From contig NZ_JAHKKG010000001.1 of NCBI RefSeq assembly GCF_018829635.1, forward strand, positions 124,001 to 188,000: a stretch of 64,000 nt of DNA, written 5' to 3'. Each line of letters begins with the position of its first letter. The stretch's first letter is position 1. The DNA comes from Paractinoplanes bogorensis. GTDB taxonomy: Bacteria > Actinomycetota > Actinomycetes > Mycobacteriales > Micromonosporaceae. Positions 53,163 to 61,713 of this stretch are shown piece by piece. The notes under the pieces were generated by a model. That model saw nothing but the letters and a program-made list of their open reading frames with translations. It made no database searches and was not told where the DNA came from. The position numbers were made by a program, and so were the translations under genes.

Positions 53163-55586
53163 GTGACCTCGTACCGACAGTTGCACGACGGCTGGACCGT
53201 CTCCGGCCTCCCGGCCACCGTGCCCGGCTGCGTGCACACCGACCTGCTGCGGGCCGGGCGGATCGAGGATCCGTACCTGGACGCGAACGAGACCGCGCTG
53301 TCGTGGATCGGGCGCTCCGATTGGACGTACGAGACGACGTTCGCGGCCGCGCCCCGGTTCGGGGAGCGGACCGATCTCGTCTGCGCCGGCCTCGACACGG
53401 TCACCGAGATCACGCTGAACGGCGAGCGGGTCGGCGAGACGGCCAACATGCACCGCGGCTACCGCTTCGACGTCGGCCCGCTGCTGCGCGACGGCGACAA
53501 CGAGCTGAAGATCAAGTTCACCAGCGCTTACACGTACGCCGAACAGCAGCGCGATCGACTCGGGGCGCGGCCGAACGCGTACGAGGAACCCTTCAACTTC
53601 ATCCGTAAGCAGGCCTGCAACTTCGGCTGGGACTGGGGCCCGACCCTGGTCACGGCGGGCATCTGGTCGCCGATCGGGCTCGAGACCTGGTCGGTCGCCC
53701 GGCTGGCCGAGGTGCGGCCCCAGGTCACGGTGACCGGTGGCGTCGGCCGGGTCGAGCTGCGGGTCCGACTCGACCGGCTCTCGGCCGACCCGGTGAAGAT
53801 CACGGCATCGGTCGGCGGGCGGACCGCCCAGGCCACCGTCGACGGCATCGAGGCGCTGCTCATCCTCGAGGTCGACGAGCCCGACCTGTGGTGGCCGCGC
53901 GGCTACGGCTCGCCTTCGCTGTACGACCTGGTGGTATCGCTCTCCGCCGGGGATCAGCACCTCGACTCGTGGACGCGCAAGATCGGATTCCGGGATGCGC
54001 GTGTCGACACGACCGACGGGGGCTGGACCGTGGTCGTCAACGGCGTGCCGGTTTTCGTACGGGGAATCAACTGGATCCCGGACGACGTGTTCGCCGACCG
54101 CATCACCCGGGACCGGCTGGCCACCCGTTTCCAGCAGGCGGCCGACGCCAACGTCAACTATCTGCGGGTGTGGGGCGGCGGCCGGTACGAGTCGGACGAC
54201 TTCTACGAGCTGGCCGACGAGATGGGCTTCCTGGTGCAGCAGGACTTCCTGTTCGCCTGCGCGGCCTATCCCGAGGAGGAGCCGTTCCGCTCCGAGATCG
54301 AGGCCGAGGCCCGCGAGAACGTCGTCCGCCTGGCGTCGCATCCCAGCCTGCTCGTGTGGACCGGCAACAACGAGAATCTGTGGGGCCACGAGGACTGGGA
54401 CTGGAAGCCGGCGTTGAACGGGCGTACGTGGGGAGCCGGTTTTTACTACGACCTGCTGCCCCGGATCGTCGGCGAGCTCGACCCCACGCGCCCGTACTGG
54501 CCGGGCAGCCCGTACTCGGGTAACCCCGACCGCTACCCCAACGATCCGTCCTACGGCACGACGCACATCTGGGACGTGTGGAACACCGACGACTACACGA
54601 AATATGGCGCCTACCGCCCGCGATTCGTTGCCGAGTTCGGATTCCAGGCCCCGCCCACGTTCTCCACGCTGCGCCGATCCATTTCGGACGCCGCACTCGC
54701 ACCCGACTCGCCCGGCATGGCTCACCACCAGAAGGCGATCGGCGGTGACCAGAAGCTGGCCCGGGGCCTGGCCAATCACCTGCCGGTTCCGGCCGACTTC
54801 GACGACTGGCACTATCTGACCCAGCTCAACCAGGCCCGCGCGCTGCAGTTCGGCATCGAGCACTTCCGGTCGCTGCGGGGCATCTGCGCCGGCACGATCA
54901 TGTGGCAGCTCAACGACTGCTGGCCGGTCACCTCATGGGCGGCGATCGACGGCGACGGGCGCAAGAAGCCTCTGTGGTACGCGATGCGCGACGCCTACGC
55001 CGATCGGCTGGTGACCTTTCAGCCCCGTACGGGAAAATCTCTCACCGCCGGCGGACCACTCACCGACATCGAACCCGGCACGGTCGTCCCCGTTTCGGCC
55101 CCGCCCGCATTGGTGGCCGTGAACGACGGCACTTCCGTGTGGGCCCTGCAGACGACCGTCAGCCGCCGCAACCTGGCCGGCGAGGTCCTGGCATCGTTCG
55201 AGGCGGTCGCCGCCATCGAGCCGGGCGACGCGGTCACGCTGACCCTGCCCGACGAGGTGGCGACGCCCGGCGATCCGCTCACCGAGTTCCTGGTGGCCGG
55301 CGAGGTGACGTGGTTCTGGGCGTCCGACAAGGACATCCCGTGGCCGGCCGCCGACTACACCGCCTCGGTCTCCGGTGCCGAGGTGACTGTCCACGCGCGG
55401 TCGATCCTGCGGTCGCTGACGCTGTTTCCCGACCGGCTCTCCCCGGCCGCCGAAACCGACCGCGCGGCCGTCACCGTGCTGCCCGGCGAGTCGGTCACGT
55501 TCACGGTCACCTCGGCCGAGCCCCTGGATCCGGACGCCCTCACCAGCCGTCCGGTCCTGCGCTGCGTCAACGACCTGATCCCGTGA
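53163..55586 (+). CDS. beta-mannosidase, glycoside hydrolase family 2
   Basis: An 807-residue GH2 enzyme. The N-terminal sugar-binding domain has WTYETTFAAAP and GLDTVTEITLNGERVG; immunoglobulin-like domain and barrel follow. The acid/base Glu404 is in WTGNNENLWG and the nucleophile Glu491 in FVAEFGFQAPP, both beta-mannosidase forms rather than beta-galactosidase. FNFIRKQACNFGWDWGP is also typical of mannosidases. No signal peptide, so it acts on imported oligosaccharides in the cytosol. AGGAGA precedes GTG 53163. It ends the mannoside operon, with a small gene overlapping its stop codon. Confidence 0.93.
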   Translation: MTSYRQLHDGWTVSGLPATVPGCVHTDLLRAGRIEDPYLDANETALSWIGRSDWTYETTFAAAPRFGERTDLVCAGLDTVTEITLNGERVGETANMHRGYRFDVGPLLRDGDNELKIKFTSAYTYAEQQRDRLGARPNAYEEPFNFIRKQACNFGWDWGPTLVTAGIWSPIGLETWSVARLAEVRPQVTVTGGVGRVELRVRLDRLSADPVKITASVGGRTAQATVDGIEALLILEVDEPDLWWPRGYGSPSLYDLVVSLSAGDQHLDSWTRKIGFRDARVDTTDGGWTVVVNGVPVFVRGINWIPDDVFADRITRDRLATRFQQAADANVNYLRVWGGGRYESDDFYELADEMGFLVQQDFLFACAAYPEEEPFRSEIEAEARENVVRLASHPSLLVWTGNNENLWGHEDWDWKPALNGRTWGAGFYYDLLPRIVGELDPTRPYWPGSPYSGNPDRYPNDPSYGTTHIWDVWNTDDYTKYGAYRPRFVAEFGFQAPPTFSTLRRSISDAALAPDSPGMAHHQKAIGGDQKLARGLANHLPVPADFDDWHYLTQLNQARALQFGIEHFRSLRGICAGTIMWQLNDCWPVTSWAAIDGDGRKKPLWYAMRDAYADRLVTFQPRTGKSLTAGGPLTDIEPGTVVPVSAPPALVAVNDGTSVWALQTTVSRRNLAGEVLASFEAVAAIEPGDAVTLTLPDEVATPGDPLTEFLVAGEVTWFWASDKDIPWPAADYTASVSGAEVTVHARSILRSLTLFPDRLSPAAETDRAAVTVLPGESVTFTVTSAEPLDPDALTSRPVLRCVNDLIP

Positions 55587-56008
55587 CGGATCCGCGTCGG
55601 CACTCGGCGTTCTGCCCTCGCGGGCGTCCGCCGACCGGCCGGCGGCTCGAGATGTTCCCGGACTACGGCGCGTTCCCGGTGTGGGGCTGGTTCACCCTCC
55701 CCGCCCGGGGCGGCCACCCGGCCCGGGACGTCCACGGCGGCCTCGGCCCGCGCAACCTCGGCATCAGCGACGAGCTGGCGGTCGCGTTGAAGGAGTGGGC
55801 GCAGTGGCAGAACGACCACCAGCGCGGCCCGGACCTGCACTCGCTGGAGAACGCGCCGCCGACCACCCCCGAGGACTGGGCCGACTGGGATCGTCGCGGC
55901 CGGGAGCTGGCTTCGGAGTTGGCCCGAGAGACCGGCGACCTGGTCGTCTACCTCTGGCCCGCCGACGGTCGCGACGCGAGCTGCCCGCATTGCGGAGAGA
56001 AAAAATGA
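55583..56008 (+). CDS. hypothetical protein with C-terminal CxxC, coupled to beta-mannosidase
   Basis: A 141-residue protein I cannot assign. GTG 55583 overlaps the mannosidase stop (GTGA), suggesting coupling; ATG 55652 (MFPDYGAFPVWGWF) is a plausible alternative start, as the first 23 residues are Arg/Pro-rich and look unconserved. The middle is aromatic and acidic with helical segments (LAVALKEWAQWQNDHQR; TPEDWADWDRRGRELASEL). The end DASCPHCGEKK is a half zinc knuckle. Position after a sugar operon may be chance. Confidence 0.6.
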   Translation: MTDPRRHSAFCPRGRPPTGRRLEMFPDYGAFPVWGWFTLPARGGHPARDVHGGLGPRNLGISDELAVALKEWAQWQNDHQRGPDLHSLENAPPTTPEDWADWDRRGRELASELARETGDLVVYLWPADGRDASCPHCGEKK

Positions 56009-56030
56009 GCCCCGCACATCACCCACCCAC

Positions 56031-56129
56031 CACCGGGGGGCCTCCGCCACTGGCGTCAGTCTGACGTGTTTTGCGAGGCCGGCCCGGTGCGGAGGCGATT
56101 CGCTGTGGATAACTCCCGGCTGTGGATAA
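56031..56129 (+). repeat. intergenic DnaA-box-pair element, copy 3
   Basis: A G6 run (56035-56040) followed by CCTCCGCCACTGG resembles copy 2. About 65 bp later come two identical DnaA boxes TGTGGATAA at 56104-56112 and 56121-56129, start-to-start 17 bp. It lies between convergent genes, as does copy 1. Confidence 0.65.
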
Positions 56130-56138
56130 CTGTTGTCC

Positions 56139-58655
56139 TCAGTGGAGCGACGTGAGGACGGCCGGTGTGCCCAGCGTGATGTCATGGGCCGCGTGGTCGC
56201 CGGTCAGCTCGACCCGGGTCGCGACCGGGGCGTGCCCGCTGGCCGCCACCGTATAGATGCCCGGCGGCAGGTCGCGCAGCTCGTAGTGCCCTTCGTGATC
56301 GGTCGTGGCCGCGCCCGCCACCCGGCCGAAGCGGTCCACCGCCACCACCGACGCCTGCGGGATCGGGTGGCCCGACCCGGCCGCCCGCACGTTGCCGGTC
56401 AGCACGCCGCCCACGGCCAGGGCCAGGTCGACCGGCCCGGACTCGTTGGGGGAGACCGTGCGCGACGCCGGCCGGGCGTGCGGGGCGGTCGCGGTCAGCG
56501 TGTATTCCGGGCCGTCCAGACCGGGCAGCTGATAGCGCCCGTCCGGTCCGGCGGTCGTCGTCGCGACCACCTCACCCTTCTGGTTGGTCAGGGTCAGCGT
56601 GGCGCCGGGCAGGCCGCGTCCCGCCCGGTCGGTCACCCGCCCGGTGATCTGCCCGGCCCCGGCCAGCGACAGCACCCGCCTTATCTCGCCCGCGGCCACG
56701 TTGATCACCGCGGCGGCCGGCTGGTGCCGGTCGGCTGCGCAGATCAGCAGCAGTGAGCCGCCGGTGTGCAGCACCATCCGGTACGAGCCGTCCTCGGCGG
56801 TCACCGCGCGGGCCAGCTGCTGCCCGGCGAAGTCGGTGATCGTCAGCGTGGCCCCGGGCAGCGGCAGGCCGCCCGGTCCGTCGATGCGCCCGCGCACCAC
56901 CGCGTCGCCCGGGCCGGTCGGCTCGTCGAACGAGGTGGTGGGGTCGTCGGTCAGCTGAGCAGTCTCCATGTTGGGTGTCCGTTCGAAGCTGGGCCCGGAA
57001 TCGAAGAGCCGGGCGAGATCGGCGTCAAGGTCGGAAAGGTCGGCACGGGCGAGAGCGTGTTCAGGTGAGGACGGCGCTCCGGCCGCCGCCGTTCTCAGGG
57101 GCACGTGGGGAAGGAACAGGAAAAGGACGAACGCAACAAGCAGAATGGCCGCCGCGACGAGGAAAATGGCGTCCACCGCGTCCGAGAAACCCACTTTGAA
57201 CGGATGGGCCAGCACCGGCGTCACCCGTTCGAGGAAGGACGTGTCGTCCAGGGCTGATTTGTCGCCGTGGAGTGCCCCGGTCAGGGCCGGGTCCGCGGCC
57301 GCGGCGGGGTTCTGCATCGCGCGTTGGAAGGCGGTGTCCGTCCGGAACGCGGCGGCGATCTTATCGCCCGCGGTGGCGAACAGGATCGACAGGAAGATGG
57401 CGGTTCCGGCCGTCGCGCCCATCTGCCGGAAGAACGTCGACGACGCGGTGGCCACGCCGATCTCGGTCGGCGGCATCGCATTCTGCACGGCCAGCGTCAC
57501 CGGCTGGAGCACGAAACCGAGCCCGAGACCAAAGATTCCCATGTGGACACCAGTGTGCCAGAACGGCGTGTCCACACCCACGGTGTGCAGCAGGACGAGA
57601 CCCACGATCATCAGAGCCGCACCGGATGCGGGAAAGACGCGATATTTTCCCGTACGGGAAATGGTCTGTCCCGAGACGAGCGAGCCGATCATGATCCCGG
57701 CCGTCATCGGCAGGAGCTGCAACCCGGATTCGGTCGGTGTCGCGCCGCGCACGATCTGCAGGTAGAGCGGCAGCAACGCCAGCCCACCGAACATGCCCAT
57801 TCCGGTGACGAACCCGCCGCCCGCGGTCAGCGCGAACGTGCGGTTGCGGAAGAAGCGCAGCGGAATGAGCGCGGCCGGCCCCATTCGCGATTCGACGAAC
57901 AGGAATGCCACCAGTCCGATGGAGCCCACGAGGTAGCAGGCGACCGACCGGCCGGAACCCCATCCCCACGTACGCCCCTGCTCGGCCACGGTCAGCAACG
58001 GCACCAGGCAGACGCAGATGGTCAGCGCGCCCCACCAGTCGATCCGGTGATCGCGCCGGTTGTGCCGGATGCGCAGCACCCGCGCCACCACGACCAGCGC
58101 GACCGCACCGATCGGCACGTTGACCAGGAAGACCCAGCGCCACCCGGCGATGCCGAGTAGTTCGTCGGTGCCGGCCAGGAACCCGCCGATCACCGGCCCG
58201 AGCACGCTCGCCGACCCGAACACGGCCAGGAAGAAGCCCTGGTAGCGAGCCTGTTCGCGGGGTGGTACGAGGTCGCCGACGATGGCCAGCGCGAGTGAGA
58301 ACAGCCCGCCCGCACCCAGCCCCTGCACCGCCCGGAACGCGGCCAGCTGATACATCGATCCGGCGAACGCGCAGGCCGCCGACCCCACCACGAAGATCGA
58401 GATCGCGGCCAGGAAGAACCGCTTGCGTCCGTAGATGTCGGACAGCTTGCCGTAGAGCGGGGTCGAGATGGTCGCCGTGATCAGGTAGGCCGTGGTCACC
58501 CAGGCCTGCACGCTGAGCCCGTGCAGGTCGTCGCCGATGGTCCGGATGGCCGCGGTGACGATCGTCTGGTCGAGCGCGGCCAGGAACATGCCGAGCATCA
58601 ACCCGGCGAGCACCTCCAGGGTCTGCCGGTGGCTGCGCGTCTCAGAGGTGCTCAC
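56139..58655 (-). CDS. MFS drug exporter fused to carboxypeptidase-regulatory-like repeats
   Basis: An 838-residue protein. Residues 1 to about 535 are a 14-helix DHA2/EmrB-QacA transporter: LDQTIVTAAIRTIGDDL in helix 1, GKLSDIYGRKRFFL (motif A) and LGPVIGGFLAG (motif C). After an acidic linker (about 535-590) come three immunoglobulin-like carboxypeptidase-regulatory repeats, each with the G-xV-(6-10)-LPGATLT and DGRYQL-type pattern (VVRGRIDGPGGLPLPGATLT; ITGRVTDRAGRGLPGATLTL; LTGNVRAAGSGHPIPQASVV). Exporters with a soluble beta-sandwich tail occur in actinobacteria; the tail's job is unknown. GTG 58655 is uncertain because no ribosome site is visible. Confidence 0.85.
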   Translation of the reverse strand: MSTSETRSHRQTLEVLAGLMLGMFLAALDQTIVTAAIRTIGDDLHGLSVQAWVTTAYLITATISTPLYGKLSDIYGRKRFFLAAISIFVVGSAACAFAGSMYQLAAFRAVQGLGAGGLFSLALAIVGDLVPPREQARYQGFFLAVFGSASVLGPVIGGFLAGTDELLGIAGWRWVFLVNVPIGAVALVVVARVLRIRHNRRDHRIDWWGALTICVCLVPLLTVAEQGRTWGWGSGRSVACYLVGSIGLVAFLFVESRMGPAALIPLRFFRNRTFALTAGGGFVTGMGMFGGLALLPLYLQIVRGATPTESGLQLLPMTAGIMIGSLVSGQTISRTGKYRVFPASGAALMIVGLVLLHTVGVDTPFWHTGVHMGIFGLGLGFVLQPVTLAVQNAMPPTEIGVATASSTFFRQMGATAGTAIFLSILFATAGDKIAAAFRTDTAFQRAMQNPAAAADPALTGALHGDKSALDDTSFLERVTPVLAHPFKVGFSDAVDAIFLVAAAILLVAFVLFLFLPHVPLRTAAAGAPSSPEHALARADLSDLDADLARLFDSGPSFERTPNMETAQLTDDPTTSFDEPTGPGDAVVRGRIDGPGGLPLPGATLTITDFAGQQLARAVTAEDGSYRMVLHTGGSLLLICAADRHQPAAAVINVAAGEIRRVLSLAGAGQITGRVTDRAGRGLPGATLTLTNQKGEVVATTTAGPDGRYQLPGLDGPEYTLTATAPHARPASRTVSPNESGPVDLALAVGGVLTGNVRAAGSGHPIPQASVVAVDRFGRVAGAATTDHEGHYELRDLPPGIYTVAASGHAPVATRVELTGDHAAHDITLGTPAVLTSLH
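57646..57661. repeat. perfect 16-bp palindrome of the CGTACG family
   Basis: TTTCCCGTACGGGAAA lies inside the exporter gene, coding Arg-Thr-Gly-Lys on the minus strand. It is the most complete example of a dispersed motif also seen near 3052, 7028, 11040, 11709, 55024 and 58714. Confidence 0.6.
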
Positions 58656-58727
58656 TCATCGAGCAACGACCCGGCCCCGTGCGAAGTTGCCCTCTGGGAA
58701 AGATCAAATTCGGTTTCCCGTACGGGC

Positions 58728-59477
58728 TCAGGCCCCGTCCCGCCCTTTGCCCATCGCCTTGCCCTCGATCCAATACGCCTGCGTGTACGTGTTGTCCTTC
58801 GACGCTCCGGCCCGGCCGCGCGCGAGAGCCCGTACGGCTTTGAGCGATCCCGATTCGCCCGCCGCCCAGAACTGCCACCCCGGCCGCAGCTTCTCGCTGA
58901 CGGCCGTGGCCAGTGAGTCGGCGCCCTCCCGCGGAACCCGGTGCACGGTCAGCCCCGGACGCGCCACCAGCGGAATCTGGTCGTCCTCGGCGTGCCCCTG
59001 CTCCAGCACCAGTTCGACGTCGACGCCGGCTTTCAGGGTGCGCAGAATGCCGTTGACCGCCGGAATCGACGCGGCGTCGGCCACCAGCAGCAGCCCGCTC
59101 ACGCCGTCGACGAGCTCGAACGGCTGCGACCCGAGCGACACGACCGCCACCTGGCTGCCCGGCTCCACGGTGGTCGCCCAGGCCGAGGCCGGTCCGGCCG
59201 GTTCGTGCAGCACGAAGTCGACCTCGATGGTGCCGGCCGCCTCATCCGCTTCCGAAATCGTGTAGGCGCGCTGGTACTCGCGCTTGCCCCCGTCCGGATC
59301 CGGGATCCAAAATCGCAGCCAGGCCGCCGGCTCGGGCCGAACTTTGCTGAACAGCGTCGGCGCGGCAAAGCTGAGCCGCACAAAATGCGGCGTGATCTCC
59401 CGCCGCCCGGTCATCGTGAGCACGTGGTCGCGCCCGCCGAGCACCTTGATGACGGCCCCTTCCCAGCCCCGCCCCAT
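58728..59477 (-). CDS. siderophore-interacting FAD reductase (ViuB-like)
   Basis: A 249-residue protein of the SIP/ViuB family, which reduces Fe(III)-siderophores in the cytosol with NAD(P)H and FAD. MGRGWEGAVIKVL is the family start; TPHFVRLSFAAP and QRAYTISEAD (the FAD-binding RxYT form) follow, then LLVADAASIPAVNGILRTL of the nucleotide domain and FWAAGESGSLKAVRAL. ATG 59477 is preferred because family similarity begins there, although the frame extends to GTG 59531. An IdeR/DmdR-type iron box lies upstream at 59543-59561. No siderophore synthesis or uptake genes adjoin it. Confidence 0.9.
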   Translation of the reverse strand: MGRGWEGAVIKVLGGRDHVLTMTGRREITPHFVRLSFAAPTLFSKVRPEPAAWLRFWIPDPDGGKREYQRAYTISEADEAAGTIEVDFVLHEPAGPASAWATTVEPGSQVAVVSLGSQPFELVDGVSGLLLVADAASIPAVNGILRTLKAGVDVELVLEQGHAEDDQIPLVARPGLTVHRVPREGADSLATAVSEKLRPGWQFWAAGESGSLKAVRALARGRAGASKDNTYTQAYWIEGKAMGKGRDGA

Positions 59478-59542
59478 CAGGCCACCCCCGCCGTCACCGC
59501 TACGAGCTTCCGCACGCCACTCACCCCTCACCTCTCATCAAG

Positions 59543-59561
59543 ACAGGTAAGGCTAACCTAA
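59543..59561 (-). promoter_or_regulatory. IdeR/DmdR1 iron box
   Basis: ACAGGTAAGGCTAACCTAA matches 16 of 19 positions of the actinobacterial iron box TTAGGTTAGGCTAACCTAA. It lies upstream of the siderophore-interacting protein gene and predicts repression by Fe(II)-bound IdeR/DmdR1. Confidence 0.85.
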
Positions 59562-59649
59562 GCTTTGGTCTTGCGGGAGCAGCCACCGCCTCCCCCGCCC
59601 ACCCAGGGACGGGCCGACTCTACGCACCGCGCGACCCTGCGAGGCCGCG

Positions 59650-59689
59650 TTATCCACAGCCGGCGACGGGCAGCCCGGAGTTGTCCACA
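59650..59689 (-). repeat. intergenic DnaA-box pair, copy 4 (variant)
   Basis: TTATCCACA (59650-59658) and TTGTCCACA (59681-59689) are exact DnaA boxes in the opposite orientation to copies 1-3, with start-to-start spacing 31 bp instead of 17-18. C-rich runs (CCTCCCCCGCCCACCC) lie 40-60 bp away. It sits between the iron reductase promoter and the ilvD terminator. Confidence 0.6.
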
Positions 59690-59714
59690 GGGCGCGGCGG
59701 TCCCGTCAACGAAA

Positions 59715-59746
59715 GCGGCCACTCACCCTCCGGGGTGGGTGGCCGC
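59715..59746 (-). terminator. terminator after ilvD
   Basis: GCGGCCAC-T-CACCC and GGGTG-G-GTGGCCGC (59715-59728 and 59733-59746) form a 14-bp stem with one mismatched position. On the minus strand it follows the ilvD stop by 16 bp and is followed by TTTCGTTG. Confidence 0.75.
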
Positions 59747-59762
59747 AGTGTGCTGAGCGCTT

Positions 59763-61610
59763 TTACTCGGGGACGCGGCGGTAGGCGCCGTCGCTGGCGC
59801 TGGTGGCCATCGAGGCGTAGGCGCGCAGCGCGGCCGAGACCGGACGCTGACGGTCGACCGGCGTGTACGGCTTGGCGCGGCGCTCCTGCTCGTGGCGGCG
59901 CTGGGCCAAGGTCTCGTCGTCGACGTGCAGGGTGATGCCCCGGCCGGGGATGTCGATGCTGATCTCGTCGCCGGTTTCGACCAGGGCGATCAGGCCGCCC
60001 GCGGCCGCCTCGGGGGAGACGTGGCCGATGGACAGGCCGCTCGTGCCGCCGGAGAAGCGGCCGTCGGTGATCAGCGCGCACGCCTTGCCGAGACCGCGGC
60101 CCTTCAGGAAGCTGGTCGGGTAGAGCATCTCCTGCATGCCGGGGCCGCCGCGTGGGCCCTCGTAGCGGATGACCACCACGTCGCCCTCGACCACCTGCTT
60201 GCCGAGGATGCCGTCGACCGCCGCGTCCTGTGACTCGAAGACCCGGGCGGGGCCGGAGAACTTCCAGATCGACTCGTCGACGCCGGCTGTCTTGACCACG
60301 CAGCCGTCGGGGGCCAGGTTGCCGAACAGGATGGCCAGGCCGCCGTCGACCGTGTAGGCGTGGTCGACCGAGCGGATGCAGCCCTTTTCGGCATCGGTGT
60401 CGAGCGTCGACCAGCGGTTGGACGTGCTGAACGGCTGCGTCGTGCGCACGCCGCCCGGCGCCGCGTGGAACAGCTCGAGCGCGGCCGCCGACGGGTTTTC
60501 GGCGCGGATGTCCCACTCGGCCAGCCACGGGTCGAGGCCGGTCGAGTGCACCGAGCGGACGTCGGTCTTGAGCGCGCCACCACGGTGCAGCTCGCCGAGC
60601 AGGGCGGGGATGCCGCCGGCCCGGTGCACGTCTTCCATGTGGTATTTCGGGCTGTTCGGCGCGACCTTGGACAGGCAGGGCACCCGGCGCGAGATCTCGT
60701 CGATGTCGGCCACGCTGAAGTCGACCTCGGCCTCGCGGGCCGCGGCCAGCAGGTGCAGCACCGTGTTGGTCGAGCCGCCCATGGCCACGTCGAGGGCCAC
60801 CGCGTTTTCGAAGGCCGACCGGTTGGCGATGCTGCGGGGCAGGACCGATTCGTCGTTGTTCTCGTAGTACTGCTTCGCGATGTCGACGATCAGCGAGCCG
60901 GCCTTTTCGAACAGGGCCTTGCGCGACGCATGGGTGGCCAGCGTCGAGCCGTTGCCCGGCAGGGCCAGCCCGATCGCCTCGGTGAGGCAGTTCATCGAGT
61001 TGGCGGTGAACATGCCGGAGCAGGAGCCGCAGGTCGGGCAGGCCGACCGCTCGATGGTGTCGAGCTGCTCGTCGGTCACGTTCTCGTTGGCGCTGGCGCT
61101 CATCGCGTCGACCAGGTCGAGCTTCTCGTGCACGATGCCCTCGATCGCGATCGTCTTGCCGGCCTCCATCGGGCCGCCGGAGACGAACACCGTCGGGATG
61201 TTGAGCCGCAGCGCGGCGATCAGCATGCCGGGGGTGATCTTGTCGCAGTTCGAGATGCAGACCAGGGCGTCGGCGCAGTGCGCGTTGACCATGTATTCGA
61301 CCGCGTCGGCGATCAGCTCGCGGCTGGGCAGCGAATAGAGCATGCCGCCGTGGCCCATGGCGATGCCGTCGTCGACCGCGATCGTGTTGAACTCGCGCCC
61401 GACGCCACCGGCCTGAGCGACCGCATCAGCGACGAGGCCGCCCATGTCCTTGAGGTGCACGTGACCCGGTACGAACTGGGTGTAGCTGTTGGCAATCGCC
61501 ACGATGGGCTTGCCGAAGTCGTCGTCGGTCATCCCGGTGGCGCGCCAGAGGGCACGCGCGCCGGCCATGGTCCGACCGTGGGTCGAGGTCCGGGAACGCA
61601 GGTCAGGCAT
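59763..61610 (-). CDS. ilvD: dihydroxy-acid dehydratase
   Basis: A 615-residue dehydratase for valine, leucine and isoleucine synthesis. It matches the E. coli IlvD type nearly from end to end: [48 protein letters not shown] (Cys122) and [18 protein letters not shown] (Cys191, 194, 197). The Cys pattern and length fit the [4Fe-4S] enterobacterial class. The C-terminal signature is [23 protein letters not shown] 61610 aligns with that family's start. It stands alone here; ilvBNC are not adjacent. Confidence 0.95.
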   Translation of the reverse strand: MPDLRSRTSTHGRTMAGARALWRATGMTDDDFGKPIVAIANSYTQFVPGHVHLKDMGGLVADAVAQAGGVGREFNTIAVDDGIAMGHGGMLYSLPSRELIADAVEYMVNAHCADALVCISNCDKITPGMLIAALRLNIPTVFVSGGPMEAGKTIAIEGIVHEKLDLVDAMSASANENVTDEQLDTIERSACPTCGSCSGMFTANSMNCLTEAIGLALPGNGSTLATHASRKALFEKAGSLIVDIAKQYYENNDESVLPRSIANRSAFENAVALDVAMGGSTNTVLHLLAAAREAEVDFSVADIDEISRRVPCLSKVAPNSPKYHMEDVHRAGGIPALLGELHRGGALKTDVRSVHSTGLDPWLAEWDIRAENPSAAALELFHAAPGGVRTTQPFSTSNRWSTLDTDAEKGCIRSVDHAYTVDGGLAILFGNLAPDGCVVKTAGVDESIWKFSGPARVFESQDAAVDGILGKQVVEGDVVVIRYEGPRGGPGMQEMLYPTSFLKGRGLGKACALITDGRFSGGTSGLSIGHVSPEAAAGGLIALVETGDEISIDIPGRGITLHVDDETLAQRRHEQERRAKPYTPVDRQRPVSAALRAYASMATSASDGAYRRVPE

Positions 61611-61713
61611 CCCCACAGTGTGCCACTCCCGGAAGTAAGGACCGCCAACTCCGTCCATAAGTCGGGACGCCGGGGGGCTTAATATATTGATCGGCATCGG
61701 GCAGAGTGTTCCC

